In this document: piece after piece, positions 51,415 to 60,342 of the stretch
Layout: every line of letters starts with the position of its first letter
How positions within the stretch are numbered: the first letter of the stretch is position 1
From: an uncultured Opitutales bacterium
Lineage (GTDB): Bacteria > Verrucomicrobiota > Verrucomicrobiia > Opitutales > Intestinicryptomonadaceae
Reading direction: 5' to 3'
Assembly: GCA_900545705.1 (NCBI GenBank)
Contig: URAK01000003.1
Span: 62,001-126,000 of the forward strand
DNA: 64,000 nucleotides
The notes under the pieces: generated by a model
Told to the model about the DNA's origin: nothing
The model's input: the letters and a program-made list of their open reading frames with translations, nothing else
The model's database searches: none
Made by a program: the position numbers and the translations under genes

Positions 51415-51969
51415 ATGAGAAACTTTTACAACGACATTTCATGGAGTTTTTTAATATCGTCTCCGTCCCACACCGGAGACTTTTTTGAGGAGGCTGTAAT
51501 ACTGCTTCTCGAAGACAACGAAGACGGCGCATTTGGCATTGCAATCAACAAGCCGCGCGGAAAAAAGCTCGGAGACATTTCCGAGGAGTTTGAATCCACT
51601 CCGCTCGAAGACGTTGAAGTTATGGACGGCGGTCCAGTCGAAAGCGGCACCATAACCCTCGCCGTATGCTCATGCGAGGGAAAATGTGAATGCGGCGGCA
51701 CTTTCGCATTCGGGACTTCCCCCAAAAATGCAATCGAAGAAATTTCAAATAACCCCGACGCAAAAGTTGCGGCTTTTGCCGGATATTCCGGATGGGGACC
51801 GAATCAGCTAAAAGCCGAAATATCGGAAGGCGAATGGATAGTGTCAAACGCCGATATTGGGCTAATATTCGATATACCTCCGGAAGATATTTGGCGCGAA
51901 CTTTTAATTAGAGAACGCCCGGCATTCGCGTGCCTACAGAAGCCAAAATCGGACGCCTCCTTAAATTGA
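51415..51969 (+). CDS. YqgE/AlgH family protein (UPF0301)
   Basis: The 184-residue protein fits AlgH/UPF0301: an N-terminal domain ending in GAFGIAINKPRGKKLGD (about residues 42-58), the central DGGPVESGTI, and AFAGYSGWGPNQLKAEI near 140. The family has a proposed regulatory role but no established reaction. It ends the HlyIII-dCMP deaminase-AlgH operon, and the 402-base convergent gap that follows has structured repeats. Confidence 0.88.
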   Translation: MRNFYNDISWSFLISSPSHTGDFFEEAVILLLEDNEDGAFGIAINKPRGKKLGDISEEFESTPLEDVEVMDGGPVESGTITLAVCSCEGKCECGGTFAFGTSPKNAIEEISNNPDAKVAAFAGYSGWGPNQLKAEISEGEWIVSNADIGLIFDIPPEDIWRELLIRERPAFACLQKPKSDASLN

Positions 51970-52030
51970 CGCTCCCGGACGCAGAACTTTCCGCTCTTTG
52001 CCCCGGAATCCTCCATTAGAAAATTTGGGA

Positions 52031-52371
52031 TATAATAGCATGAATGAAGCATGCTACAAATTCGTATATTGCACGCAAGCAATCCGCCTTATAAAAAAAT
52101 AAATGAAAAAGACTGAATGTGAATGCAGGTAGTCTATGCCACTAATAATTAGGCAAAATAACCTAATGGGAATACTTCAATAAGGAGTTTGTATTCCTCA
52201 TGCGACGCGCAATCAATCCGCCTGTAAAAATTGAGATTTCAAACGTGTGAAAGCGCAACGCTCCGCTTGTGGCGCGCCATAAGTCATCAGGCAGAAAAGC
52301 CTAATGAGAAATATTAAGCGAGAAAAATTCAAGCAGCCCGCCTATAAAAAAAACGGAATCTCCACATTACG
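52031..52371 (+). repeat. Degenerate tandem repeats with hairpins in a 402-base convergent gap (possible structured RNA)
   Basis: A box CCGCCT followed by A/T-rich TAAAAA occurs at 52084-52089, 52218-52223 and 52338-52343, spaced by 134 and 120 bases. A second box with the hairpin AGGC-AAAA-like loop-CCTAATGRGAA occurs at 52151 (ATTAGG / CCTAAT) and 52289 (AGGC / GCCT), 138 bases apart. Further stems are TAGCATG / CATGCTA (about 52037-52057) and GGAATAC / GTATTCC (about 52169-52197). A TATAAT lies at 52031-52036. The gap from 51970 carries no open frame and lies between the convergent AlgH gene and the exported hypothetical. No known RNA family was recognised. Confidence 0.5.
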
Positions 52372-53313
52372 CTAAAAATCGGAATCTTTGACTTCAACGC
52401 GTATCGTTGGGCTCCCTGAACGCATCTCTTCCGGGACATTGAGAATGTCGAATTGTCTGCCAATATTGTCGTCGACTTTCTCCATAGATCTCAATTCGCC
52501 GCGATAACGCTGGGGAGGAACATTTTTATTAGGCGCCGAAGACGTCGTTCTTGGCGCGGCTGTCGGGCTTGAAGGAGAAGCCGCCGGTTTGGAAATTGTT
52601 GGCGGTGAATCTGGGGCATCAGAATCCACAATATTCCCCGATGAATCAAATTTTAGTTTCCGCACAAAAACTCTTCCCCTGCCTATTTTCTTATTTGGGG
52701 ATAAAAAGTCCCAAAAAGACTCCTCGTTATCGCGCAATGCGCCGCCGGCGGTCGTTATCGGGATACCCGGATCCGCCGAGTGGGACTCGCGAAAATAAAA
52801 CTTGTTTATCTCGCGCATGGACATTTCCATCAACTCGGAGTATTGGTCGCGCAGGTATTCCTGATACTTGCTATCCCGCTTATTCACGTCGATTTTGCCG
52901 AGGTATTTTTTTGATAGATTTCTGTCGGTATTTTCCATTGCAAGCGGGACGTCCGCCCCGCTCCACAAATCGCTTTTTGTTTTGCCGTGGTATTCGGGTG
53001 TCACAAAGTCCTTCTTATTGTCAAAAGCCCTCTGCTTGGACATTTCTGCGCCGGGCAAGCCTTCCTCAAAATGGGGCTTCTCTTCTCTCAGATATGATAC
53101 GTCTCCGGTATTCTCGTATAATTTACGCTCGAGCATCTTGCCGGACTCGCGCGCTTTTTTCCCCTGCATTGAACTCATTTTCGACTCCTCAAAACGGCGC
53201 TTGGAGAAAGTCGAGTTTGCCCTTGTAAAGTCGTTGTTCAACAACGCATGCGCATCGGCGAAAAACATTGCGCCGACGGCCACAAAGAGAAATATTTTCG
53301 GATTTATCGTCAA
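52372..53313 (-). CDS. Exported protein of unknown function
   Basis: The 313-residue protein starts at a TTG (53313) one base after the parB stop, and its product has a signal peptide (PKIFLFVAVGAMFFADAHA). The mature part is polar, rich in Lys, Glu and Arg, with a predicted helical stretch near residues 130-175, then a Pro/Ser/Ala-rich linker (about 235-265) and a short C-terminal domain. No enzymatic motif or family is recognised. A start at an internal ATG (residue 15) would destroy the signal peptide, so I prefer the TTG. Adjacent to parB, but linkage to chromosome segregation is not evident. Confidence 0.6.
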   Translation of the reverse strand: MTINPKIFLFVAVGAMFFADAHALLNNDFTRANSTFSKRRFEESKMSSMQGKKARESGKMLERKLYENTGDVSYLREEKPHFEEGLPGAEMSKQRAFDNKKDFVTPEYHGKTKSDLWSGADVPLAMENTDRNLSKKYLGKIDVNKRDSKYQEYLRDQYSELMEMSMREINKFYFRESHSADPGIPITTAGGALRDNEESFWDFLSPNKKIGRGRVFVRKLKFDSSGNIVDSDAPDSPPTISKPAASPSSPTAAPRTTSSAPNKNVPPQRYRGELRSMEKVDDNIGRQFDILNVPEEMRSGSPTIRVEVKDSDF

Positions 53314-53314
53314 A

Positions 53315-54259
53315 TTAGATTTTTACCCCAATAATTTCGAGAATCCTCTGCAAATCGTCGTTGCCGAGATATTCTATTATTATTTTCCCCTTTTTGGCGC
53401 CGTGGCGGACTTCAACGCTCGCGTTTAGGCGGGTCGAGATTTTGTTTTGTATATCACGCACCACCGCAGATTGCGCGACTTTTGCCGCCGGAGTCGATGA
53501 GTCCGCCCTTGCCTCGCCATCTTTGAGCCTTCTTACGGCGTCTTCCGCGCCGCGCACGTTTAAGCCGTTTTCTATAATTCGGCGGGCGAGTATCTCTTGC
53601 TGGGTTTTATCCTCTACGGAAAGTATTACTTTGGCGTGTCCTGGGGATATCATTCCGCTTGAAATATATCCCTGCACGCTTTCAGGCAGCCTTAGCAGCC
53701 TTAGGGAATTTGCAATGCTCGAGCGCGGCTTGCCGAGCCTTTGCGAAACTGCGTCTTGCGTCAGACGGAAGGTCGCTATAAGATACGCTATCCCCCTCGC
53801 CTCCTCCATTGGGTTGAGGTCGGCCCGCTGTATGTTTTCAATCAGCCCCTTTGCCGCCGCAGACGAGTCGCTCGCATTTTGCACGCACGCGACAATCTTT
53901 TTCATTCCAAGCAACCTGCACGCGCGCAGGCGGCGTTCGCCCGCAAGAAGCTCGTACGTTCCTCCGGGAATCTGGCGGACGAGAATCGGTTGCAATAGCC
54001 CCTCCGAAGATATGGAGTCGGCAAGGTTGCGAATCTCCTCTTCAGAAAATTCCTTGCGCGCTTGGTACGGGCTCGGCGCAACCTTGTCTATCGGGATTTC
54101 GCTAAACAGTCCGTGTGCCGAGATTTGCACTTTTAACGGCGACGGCGACGGCACCGGCTGGGCGCCTATCTTCTTCGCGCCGGAATCGGCTGCCTTTTTG
54201 GCTCCGGCAGAAATTATTGAGCCAAGCCCTCTTCCCAGTGATTTGCGTTGGATTGCCAT
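53315..54259 (-). CDS. parB: Chromosome-partitioning protein ParB
   Basis: The 314-residue protein has the ParB/Spo0J start RKSLGRGLGSII, the nuclease-like N-domain GTYELLAGERRLRACRLLG (about 108-126), the CTPase ENIQRADLNPMEEA block and the DNA-binding helix-turn-helix TQDAVSQRLGKPRSSIANSL (about 171-190). It binds parS and spreads with CTP. parA, normally its partner, is not in this window upstream or downstream, and I saw no parS-like site (TGTTTCACGTGAAACA type). Confidence 0.95.
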   Translation of the reverse strand: MAIQRKSLGRGLGSIISAGAKKAADSGAKKIGAQPVPSPSPLKVQISAHGLFSEIPIDKVAPSPYQARKEFSEEEIRNLADSISSEGLLQPILVRQIPGGTYELLAGERRLRACRLLGMKKIVACVQNASDSSAAAKGLIENIQRADLNPMEEARGIAYLIATFRLTQDAVSQRLGKPRSSIANSLRLLRLPESVQGYISSGMISPGHAKVILSVEDKTQQEILARRIIENGLNVRGAEDAVRRLKDGEARADSSTPAAKVAQSAVVRDIQNKISTRLNASVEVRHGAKKGKIIIEYLGNDDLQRILEIIGVKI

Positions 54260-54265
54260 ATTTTT

Positions 54266-54835
54266 TTATTTTTGCGGTACGAATATTTCGTCGCCTATTC
54301 TTAATCCGCGCGACGGGTCGGCGATTTTATTGGCGTCTTGAATCCATTTTATCCTGGAATTCATCTTCCTTGCGATTTTGCTTATGGAGTCTCCCGCCTG
54401 CACGGTGTAAGTGACGCCCGTCTTTGGATAGTCGTCTGAAAATGTTGTGGGAAGGTCAGACTGCGGTCTTGTGCCTATCGCTGCAGCGAGTTTCTGCATA
54501 TTGGCATTGGTCTGCGCTGCCATCGATTCCAAATCTTTTTTTACGAGCGATATTATTTCTCTCTTTAAAGTTTCATTTTGGGCGGAAATCTCGCTCTTTG
54601 CGAACGACAACTGTTGCCTTACATTCTCGTTGTCGTCGCTCGAAGACTGTTTGATTTTGCGCAAAAGCTCTTCGTTCTCGCGTCTGAGCTGTTCGACTTC
54701 GAGCCTCAACTGCCCGACCTCGCGCTTCAAAAGCGCCATATCCTGCTGCAAATCGGCAACTGCTGCCGTCTGTCCGTACAATGTATATGTCGAGGCAAAG
54801 GCCGCAATGACAACCGCAAAAAACTTTATTCCCAT
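54266..54835 (-). CDS. Exported coiled-coil LysM protein
   Basis: The 189-residue protein has a signal peptide (FAVVIAAFASTYTLYG), a long coiled coil (about residues 25-110, LQQDMALLKREVGQLRLEVE) and a C-terminal LysM domain (VTYTVQAGDSISKIARKMNS, about 140-185) that binds peptidoglycan sugar. It probably anchors something to the wall or spaces it. It lies six bases before parB and is likely co-transcribed with it. Confidence 0.88.
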   Translation of the reverse strand: MGIKFFAVVIAAFASTYTLYGQTAAVADLQQDMALLKREVGQLRLEVEQLRRENEELLRKIKQSSSDDNENVRQQLSFAKSEISAQNETLKREIISLVKKDLESMAAQTNANMQKLAAAIGTRPQSDLPTTFSDDYPKTGVTYTVQAGDSISKIARKMNSRIKWIQDANKIADPSRGLRIGDEIFVPQK

Positions 54836-55151
54836 ATCTTATAAATTTTTCGTTTAAATTTTCGGGCCGCAATATCAACACGCCCCTCCAAAATCAAAAG
54901 TATCTTTTATTTTATCGGCATTTCAAGTTTTTTTGACACCCGTTCATAGATAATTCTATGTTTTGCAATTTTTTTTGCCGCGTTAAAATATAAAAAATTT
55001 CTTGTGGTCAATTTTTCCAATGCGCTGCATTGGCAATTTGTTTTTTGCAATTTTTCAGCGCCTTTTCACAGTAATTTTTTTTGTTGAGAAACGCATAAAA
55101 AATTCCGATAAACCTTTATATTTCAAAAAAAAGCCATTATAATATAATTTT
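54836..55151. other. AT-rich divergent region LysM gene / glmS
   Basis: This 316-base gap is AT-rich. It has TTGACA at about 54933 without a good -10 at 17 bases, a hairpin CCAATG / CATTGG at 55017-55033, and two overlapping TATAAT sequences (55138-55143, 55143-55148) directly before the glmS ATG. No glmS-type ribozyme core was recognised, and no gene is supported. Confidence 0.35.
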
Positions 55152-56999
55152 ATGTGCGGAATAACTGGATACGTGGGAAGTAAAAATGCCGTTCCAATCC
55201 TTTTGGAAGGGCTCTTGAAACTCGAATACCGCGGATACGATTCCGCAGGAATCGCTTTGCTCAAAAACGGAATTTTGCGCGTATGCAAAAAAAAGGGGCG
55301 TGTCGGCACTCTCGCAGAAGAAGTCCGCAAGATGAATTTTTCCGCAAATACGGGAATTTCCCACACCCGCTGGGCCACCCATGGCGGCGTAACAGACGCA
55401 AACGCACACCCGCATGTTTCATCTGACGGGAATTTCGCCCTCGTCCATAACGGCATAATCGAAAATTTCGAGAACATCAAAAATTTCCTTTTGACAAAAG
55501 GCTACACCTTTTCAAGCCAAACAGACTCCGAGGTTCTCGTAAACCTAATTGCATACCACTACTCGCAAAGAACTGACGAAAATACCGAAAACAGGTTTAT
55601 GGAGGCTGTCCGCAAAGCCCTTCTGCACGTCGAGGGCACATACGGAATTGCGGTTTTATGCCGCTTTAACGACGGTGAGATAGTTGCCGCAAGAAAGGGA
55701 TCTCCGCTCCTAATAGGTGTCGGGAAAAACGAAAGGCTCGTTTCGAGCGACGTCCTCGGATTCGCAGGCAGGGCTTCAAACGTCATATATCTTGAAGACA
55801 ACCAAATTGCGCTCGTGACAGCCGACAGCTGCGACATTGTCACTATCTGCAACAAGCCCATAAATTATACTGTAAGCGAAATCGACTGGAACCTCGAGTC
55901 CGCAGATCTTGGCAACTGCAAACACTACATGCAGAAGGAGATTATGGAACAGCCCGCAGTTCTTGAGAACGCAATACGCGGGCGAATTTCCGACGACGGC
56001 TCGACAGCCGTCCTCAATGGCCTCAATATGACCCCCGCCGATATGAGGCAAATCGACCGCATTCTATTTTGCGCATGCGGAACTGCATGGCACGCATGCC
56101 TCGTAGCCGAATATCTTATTGAAAAATACGCGAGAATCCCGGTTGAAGTCGAGTACGCAAGCGAATTTAGATACCGCAACGCGCCCCTCGATAAAAACAC
56201 GCTCGTGTTTGTAATCAGCCAAAGCGGCGAGACTATCGACACCCTGCAAGCGCTGAGAGAATCCAAACGAAAAGGCTTCAAAACACTCGCAATCACAAAT
56301 TCTGTGGGATCGACAATTTCGCGCGAGTCGGACGGCGGACTATACCAATATGCGGGGAAGGAAGTGGGGGTCGCCTCGACAAAGGCCTTTACGTCGCAAA
56401 TCGCAATCTGTTTGCTAATCGCGCTCTACATTGGCAGAATGAGAGACCTATCGTTCTACGACGGAAGGCTGATTGTTGACGCTATAAAATCCCTTCCGTC
56501 GCTCGCGGCAAAAGTTTTAAAACTCGCTCCTTCTATCGAGAAAATCGCAAAAAAATACGCGCATTTTTCGGATTTTCTGTTTGTAGGCAGGCTGAGCGAA
56601 TTTCCGGTGGCTCTTGAAGGAGCCCTCAAACTCAAGGAAATCTCTTACATTCACGCCGAAGGCTACCCCGCCGCCGAGATGAAACACGGGCCTATAGCCC
56701 TCGTGTCTCCCGAATGCCCGACGGTAGTTCTTGCGACCTCCGACGAAATACTCCCGAAAGTCGTCTCAAATGCGCAGGAGATAAAGGCGCGCAAAGGGCC
56801 TATAATAGCGATAACCAACCGCCCCGAAGCATTTGAAGGCATCGCCGACGACATCATTTCCATTCCCGACGCCCACGACTGCGTAAAAGCTATTATTGCG
56901 ACCATTCCGATACAGCTCCTCGCCTATTACATCGCCGTACAAAGGGGCTGCGACGTCGACAAGCCGCGGAATCTTGCAAAGGCAGTGACAGTAGAATAA
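55152..56999 (+). CDS. glmS: Glutamine--fructose-6-phosphate aminotransferase
   Basis: This 615-residue enzyme makes glucosamine 6-phosphate for peptidoglycan and lipid A. The N-terminal amidase has the nucleophile Cys2 in MCGITGYVG, with HTRWATHG and LVHNGIIENF. The two SIS domains carry the SQSGETIDTLQALRE phosphate-binding motif and the C-terminal YPAAEMKHGPIALV and VTVE end. Length is typical. The ATG is only a few bases from a TATAAT, so a very short or absent leader is possible. A terminator with a long loop lies downstream. Confidence 0.98.
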   Translation: MCGITGYVGSKNAVPILLEGLLKLEYRGYDSAGIALLKNGILRVCKKKGRVGTLAEEVRKMNFSANTGISHTRWATHGGVTDANAHPHVSSDGNFALVHNGIIENFENIKNFLLTKGYTFSSQTDSEVLVNLIAYHYSQRTDENTENRFMEAVRKALLHVEGTYGIAVLCRFNDGEIVAARKGSPLLIGVGKNERLVSSDVLGFAGRASNVIYLEDNQIALVTADSCDIVTICNKPINYTVSEIDWNLESADLGNCKHYMQKEIMEQPAVLENAIRGRISDDGSTAVLNGLNMTPADMRQIDRILFCACGTAWHACLVAEYLIEKYARIPVEVEYASEFRYRNAPLDKNTLVFVISQSGETIDTLQALRESKRKGFKTLAITNSVGSTISRESDGGLYQYAGKEVGVASTKAFTSQIAICLLIALYIGRMRDLSFYDGRLIVDAIKSLPSLAAKVLKLAPSIEKIAKKYAHFSDFLFVGRLSEFPVALEGALKLKEISYIHAEGYPAAEMKHGPIALVSPECPTVVLATSDEILPKVVSNAQEIKARKGPIIAITNRPEAFEGIADDIISIPDAHDCVKAIIATIPIQLLAYYIAVQRGCDVDKPRNLAKAVTVE

Positions 57000-57052
57000 G
57001 AGATTCTATTTGCCCTTGCATTTCCTATAAAATACAGTCCGCATTTTCTTTT

Positions 57053-57108
57053 AGCGCGCCTTTTTGATGCTGCGTAAAAAACAAGCTTAGATTTTGCGCG
57101 CTTTTTTT
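57053..57108 (+). terminator. Possible glmS terminator
   Basis: AGCGCGC at 57053-57059 pairs with GCGCGCT at 57096-57102, followed by six Ts. The 36-base loop is long, so the call is tentative. Confidence 0.4.
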
Positions 57109-57154
57109 GCGCTCAATAAAAACGGTAAAATTTCTGTTGCCCCAAACCGCTATT

Positions 57155-57730
57155 TTAACTTCTAAGCAATGTTTTGTTTTCCCTGCGGAATCTGCGGGAC
57201 TGAGTCCGGTATATGCGCTCGACATGTTCGACCGTGTCTTTTATATTTTTGTCAGCCGCTATCGCAATGCCGCTTTTCATATAGTATGGCGTGCGCGCCT
57301 TCAACAGCTCTCGTATCCTAGAGAGCGGATTTTCAACGCGCATGAGCGGCCGCGTGTCGCTTTTTGAGACCCTATCGTAAATATCCTCAGGCGTTGAAAA
57401 TAATACCACGCAAATTCCCTTTCCTCGCACGAGCTCCGGCATTCCCTCGCGGCAGCAAAGCCCGCCCCCGCAAGAGATCACGCACCCGCTTTCCGGATGC
57501 CCGCTTTCCATAAAATCGCGCTCCATCTGCCTGAATTTTTCCTCGCCGTATTTTGCAAAAATATCGTTTATCTGCATGCCGGCAGATTTTTCTATTTCCG
57601 CGTCGGAATCTAAAAACTTTAATTTTAGCCGCGCGGCTACCTTTCGCCCCACTGACGATTTGCCGGTGCCCATAAAACCCAATAAATATAAGTTTGGGCG
57701 GTATAATGTCTTTTCTGGGCGCTTCGTCAT
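57155..57730 (-). CDS. aroK: Shikimate kinase
   Basis: The 191-residue kinase phosphorylates shikimate in aromatic amino-acid synthesis. LYLLGFMGTGKSSVGRKVA gives the Walker A, the acidic FLDSDAEIEKSAGM binds shikimate and the SCGGGLCCREG and RPLM segments complete the site. I chose the ATG of 57730, where the family begins; a longer frame reads through a non-conserved 12 residues. It stands alone and converges on glmS. Confidence 0.95.
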   Translation of the reverse strand: MTKRPEKTLYRPNLYLLGFMGTGKSSVGRKVAARLKLKFLDSDAEIEKSAGMQINDIFAKYGEEKFRQMERDFMESGHPESGCVISCGGGLCCREGMPELVRGKGICVVLFSTPEDIYDRVSKSDTRPLMRVENPLSRIRELLKARTPYYMKSGIAIAADKNIKDTVEHVERIYRTQSRRFRRENKTLLRS

Positions 57731-58078
57731 ATTTTCCCAATATTGACAAAATACAATTTGAGGCAAGTTTATTCAAACGCCAAAAGGCAAAAAACTTTGC
57801 CGGCAAGCGGCCACAAACTTGCAACAAACATTTATAACTGTGCCTAAGCTAAAAGAATTATTGCATCTGCAATTTCTACATCGCAAATTTAGCCTCAGCC
57901 GCTATTCCAGTCAAAATGCAACACTCTTTCTCCCTGCCATCGCCAAGCAGCGCAAATAAAAAGCGCGGTTTTCCTCCGCGCTTACTGTTTCTTATAGACT
58001 CTACCGTACAATATTAGACGGCGACTCCCTGGCTTTTCCTTCCAATTTCGCCACAATTTACGCCAGCCATCGGCTCGC
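57731..58078. other. Intergenic region clpX / aroK
   Basis: The 348 bases contain the clpX terminator and the aroK leader. The 15-base word cagccgctattccag at 57896-57910 recurs at 61803-61817, in the gap upstream of tig. No open frame is convincing. Confidence 0.35.
57953..57983 (-). terminator. Terminator of tig-clpP-clpX
   Basis: The stem AAGCGCGG / CCGCGCTT with a seven-base loop is followed on the minus strand by a T-rich tract, about 95 bases after the clpX stop. Confidence 0.8.
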
Positions 58079-59314
58079 TCACTCTGCGCGCGAAGCCGAA
58101 TCTATCATGCTTTCGTCTATCACAACTTCCCCGCTTTTCTTTTTGTCGGGAAGCTCGTACATTATGTTTAGCATCACGCTTTCCATAATCGAGCGCAACG
58201 CCCTCGCCCCCGTGCCAAAATCCATCGCCTTGCGCGCTATCGCCTTTACGGCCCCATCGGTAAATCTTAACTTGGCGCCATCTAAGGAAAGCAGTTTTGA
58301 ATATTGCTTTACAAGAGAATTTTTTGTCTTGGTCAATATGTGGACCAAATCGGACTCCGTAAGCCCTGCGAGCGAGCAGACTACCGGCAAACGCCCTATA
58401 AATTCCGGTATAAAGCCAAACTTCACCAAATCCTCCGGCTGCACTTTCTTCAGTATCTGCGCCTCGCTCTTTGCGTCTTCCGCAATATCCGAATTAAATC
58501 CCAAAACTTTTGACTCCGTTCTGCGGGCTATTATTTTATCAAGCCCCACAAAAGCCCCTCCGCATATGAAAAGTATATTGCGGGTATCCACGCGCAAATA
58601 TTGCTGGTCGGGGTGCTTGCGCCCGCCCTTCGGGGGTATGTTGCAAACAGTGCCTTCAAGAATTTTTAGGAGGGCTTGCTGCACGCCCTCTCCGCCGACG
58701 TCGCGGGTTATGGAAACATTCTCGTTTTTGCGGCATATTTTGTCTATCTCGTCTATGTAGACAATCCCGCACTGGGCGCGCTCTATATTGTAGTCTGCAG
58801 CGCGCACAAGGTTTAAAACAAGGTTTTCAACGTCCTCACCGACATATCCAGCCTCGGTGACTGTCGTAGCGTCTCCTATCGCAAACGGAACGTTTAGCAT
58901 TTTGGCGAGCGTCCGCGCCAAATACGTCTTGCCGCTGCCCGTGGGTCCTATGAGAAGAACATTGCTTTTTTCTATTTCTACGTCCGGATATTCTTCGTCC
59001 CCAACGTTCAGCATCTCCGCCCTTAGGCGCTTGTAATGGTTGTACACGGCAACACTCAATATCTTCTTTGCCTCTTCCTGCCCGACTACATATTCGTCGA
59101 GCCCCTTCTTCAGTTGAGAAGGTGTCTTTATATCGAAGTCAAGCATAGCGTCCATGCGCTTCGCCCTATCCTCCATATCGCGCAATTCAAACGCATTGTG
59201 GAGTGTTTCGACGCACATCGGGCATATAAAAGAACCGTTTATTCCGGCTACGAGCGTCCCGACTTCACGCGCGGGACGCCCGCAAAAGCTGCATGTTTGA
59301 GTGTCTTTGGCCAT
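58079..59314 (-). CDS. clpX: ATP-dependent Clp protease ATP-binding subunit ClpX
   Basis: The 411-residue AAA+ unfoldase has the N-terminal zinc finger (CSFCGRP and CPMCVE), Walker A GPTGSGKTYLARTLAKML (about 121), Walker B CGIVYIDEIDKI and the pore loop GYVGEDVE. It recognises tagged substrates and feeds them to ClpP. It starts four bases after the clpP stop and ends the tig-clpP-clpX order on the minus strand. Confidence 0.98.
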   Translation of the reverse strand: MAKDTQTCSFCGRPAREVGTLVAGINGSFICPMCVETLHNAFELRDMEDRAKRMDAMLDFDIKTPSQLKKGLDEYVVGQEEAKKILSVAVYNHYKRLRAEMLNVGDEEYPDVEIEKSNVLLIGPTGSGKTYLARTLAKMLNVPFAIGDATTVTEAGYVGEDVENLVLNLVRAADYNIERAQCGIVYIDEIDKICRKNENVSITRDVGGEGVQQALLKILEGTVCNIPPKGGRKHPDQQYLRVDTRNILFICGGAFVGLDKIIARRTESKVLGFNSDIAEDAKSEAQILKKVQPEDLVKFGFIPEFIGRLPVVCSLAGLTESDLVHILTKTKNSLVKQYSKLLSLDGAKLRFTDGAVKAIARKAMDFGTGARALRSIMESVMLNIMYELPDKKKSGEVVIDESMIDSASRAE

Positions 59315-59318
59315 TTTC

Positions 59319-59915
59319 TTAAACGTCGCGCTTGCTCTCTATGACCTTGTCGACTATCCCGTATTTCAAGGCCTCTTCGGCAGTCATATAGAAATCCCTG
59401 TCCGAGTCCTTCTCTATTTGGGCAACGGGCTTTCCCGTAGTCTTTGAAAGTATCTCGTTTATTTTAGCTCTCCACCTCAGAATTTCGTTTGCCGCTATCG
59501 AAACGTCCCTCGCTTGCCCAGTGGCTCCGCCATAGGGCTGGTGTATCATAACCCTCGAGTTCGGAAGCGAATACCTCTTGCCCTTTGTTCCTGCCGCAAG
59601 CAATATTGTTGCCATGCTCGCCGCCTGCCCAACGCAGTATGTCACTACATCGCAATGCAGAAAATTCATTGTGTCGTAGATTGCCATGCCAGCCGTAAGC
59701 GAACCGCCGGGGCTGTTTATATATATGTGGACATCTTTCTTGGCGTCCTCCATCTGTAAAAATAGAAGCTGCGCTATGACAGCGTTTGCAACTCCGTCGG
59801 TAATCGGTGTCCCTATAAAAACTATCCTGTCTTTCAGCAGGCGCGAGTAAACGTCCCACGACCTCTCGCTTCTGCCGTCGCGTTCAAAAACTGTCGGTAT
59901 GTAATATTCTCCCAT
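59319..59915 (-). CDS. clpP: ATP-dependent Clp protease proteolytic subunit
   Basis: The 198-residue serine protease has Ser100 in CVGQAASMA, His125 in MIHQPYGG and Asp174 in SDRDFYMT, the triad offset by eleven residues from E. coli numbering. NSPGGSLTAGMAIYD is typical. It forms a tetradecameric chamber with ClpX. The gap of 427 bases before it separates it from tig, so it may have its own promoter. Confidence 0.98.
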   Translation of the reverse strand: MGEYYIPTVFERDGRSERSWDVYSRLLKDRIVFIGTPITDGVANAVIAQLLFLQMEDAKKDVHIYINSPGGSLTAGMAIYDTMNFLHCDVVTYCVGQAASMATILLAAGTKGKRYSLPNSRVMIHQPYGGATGQARDVSIAANEILRWRAKINEILSKTTGKPVAQIEKDSDRDFYMTAEEALKYGIVDKVIESKRDV

Positions 59916-60342
59916 AGTATATTTTCCTTATCGCCGGTCGGCTATCCTTCCGGCGGTCGATAATTCTGTTTACCATAAAAAACCGCGCGCTCTAAAGGCT
60001 TCTGTACAATGCCCCGCTGCGCGCGATATTTTCGCTCTATAAAATATCGGCTTCGCTGACTTTTTATAAAACAATAAAATTCGCGCCCGAAACTCAATAA
60101 AAATATTGCCGTTTTTTGCGCCTTTCGTCTGCTTCAAAAGGCGGCAAAACCGCCACAATCCAACCCGCCAACGGGAACGCCAATTTTTTGCGTAGTTATC
60201 ACAATGCTCGCGCAATATAAAATTTCCCCCAATCGCAAAAGTTCCAATACCTCGTTTGGACTTTCGCGGCGCAAAAAAACCGCGCGCCCCGCCGCCGTTT
60301 AGGCGATGAGCCGCGCGGAATTTCAAAGCTTTTTTACAAAGC
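59916..60342. other. 427-base gap tig / clpP with a strong hairpin
   Basis: The region holds a 9-bp perfect hairpin CGATATTTT / AAAATATCG at 60024-60049 with an eight-base loop, and GC-rich stretches near 60270-60315. A 118-codon minus-strand frame (59970-60326) is rich in Arg and has no recognisable fold, so I reject it as a gene. The clpP promoter should lie here but was not clearly recognised. Confidence 0.4.

Noticed and set aside
52031..52371. CRISPR-like array in the 52-kb gap
   Set aside because: Repeat boxes are few, degenerate and 120-138 bases apart; there are no equal spacers and no cas genes.
53315..54259. parS site near parB
   Set aside because: No sequence close to the conserved 16-bp palindrome was seen in the window.
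54836..55151. glmS ribozyme upstream of glmS
   Set aside because: No characteristic core sequence and the gap is AT-rich; the family is mostly Gram-positive.
59970..60326. 118-codon minus-strand frame between clpP and tig
   Set aside because: Arg-rich, without a plausible ribosome-binding site or domain; treated as chance.
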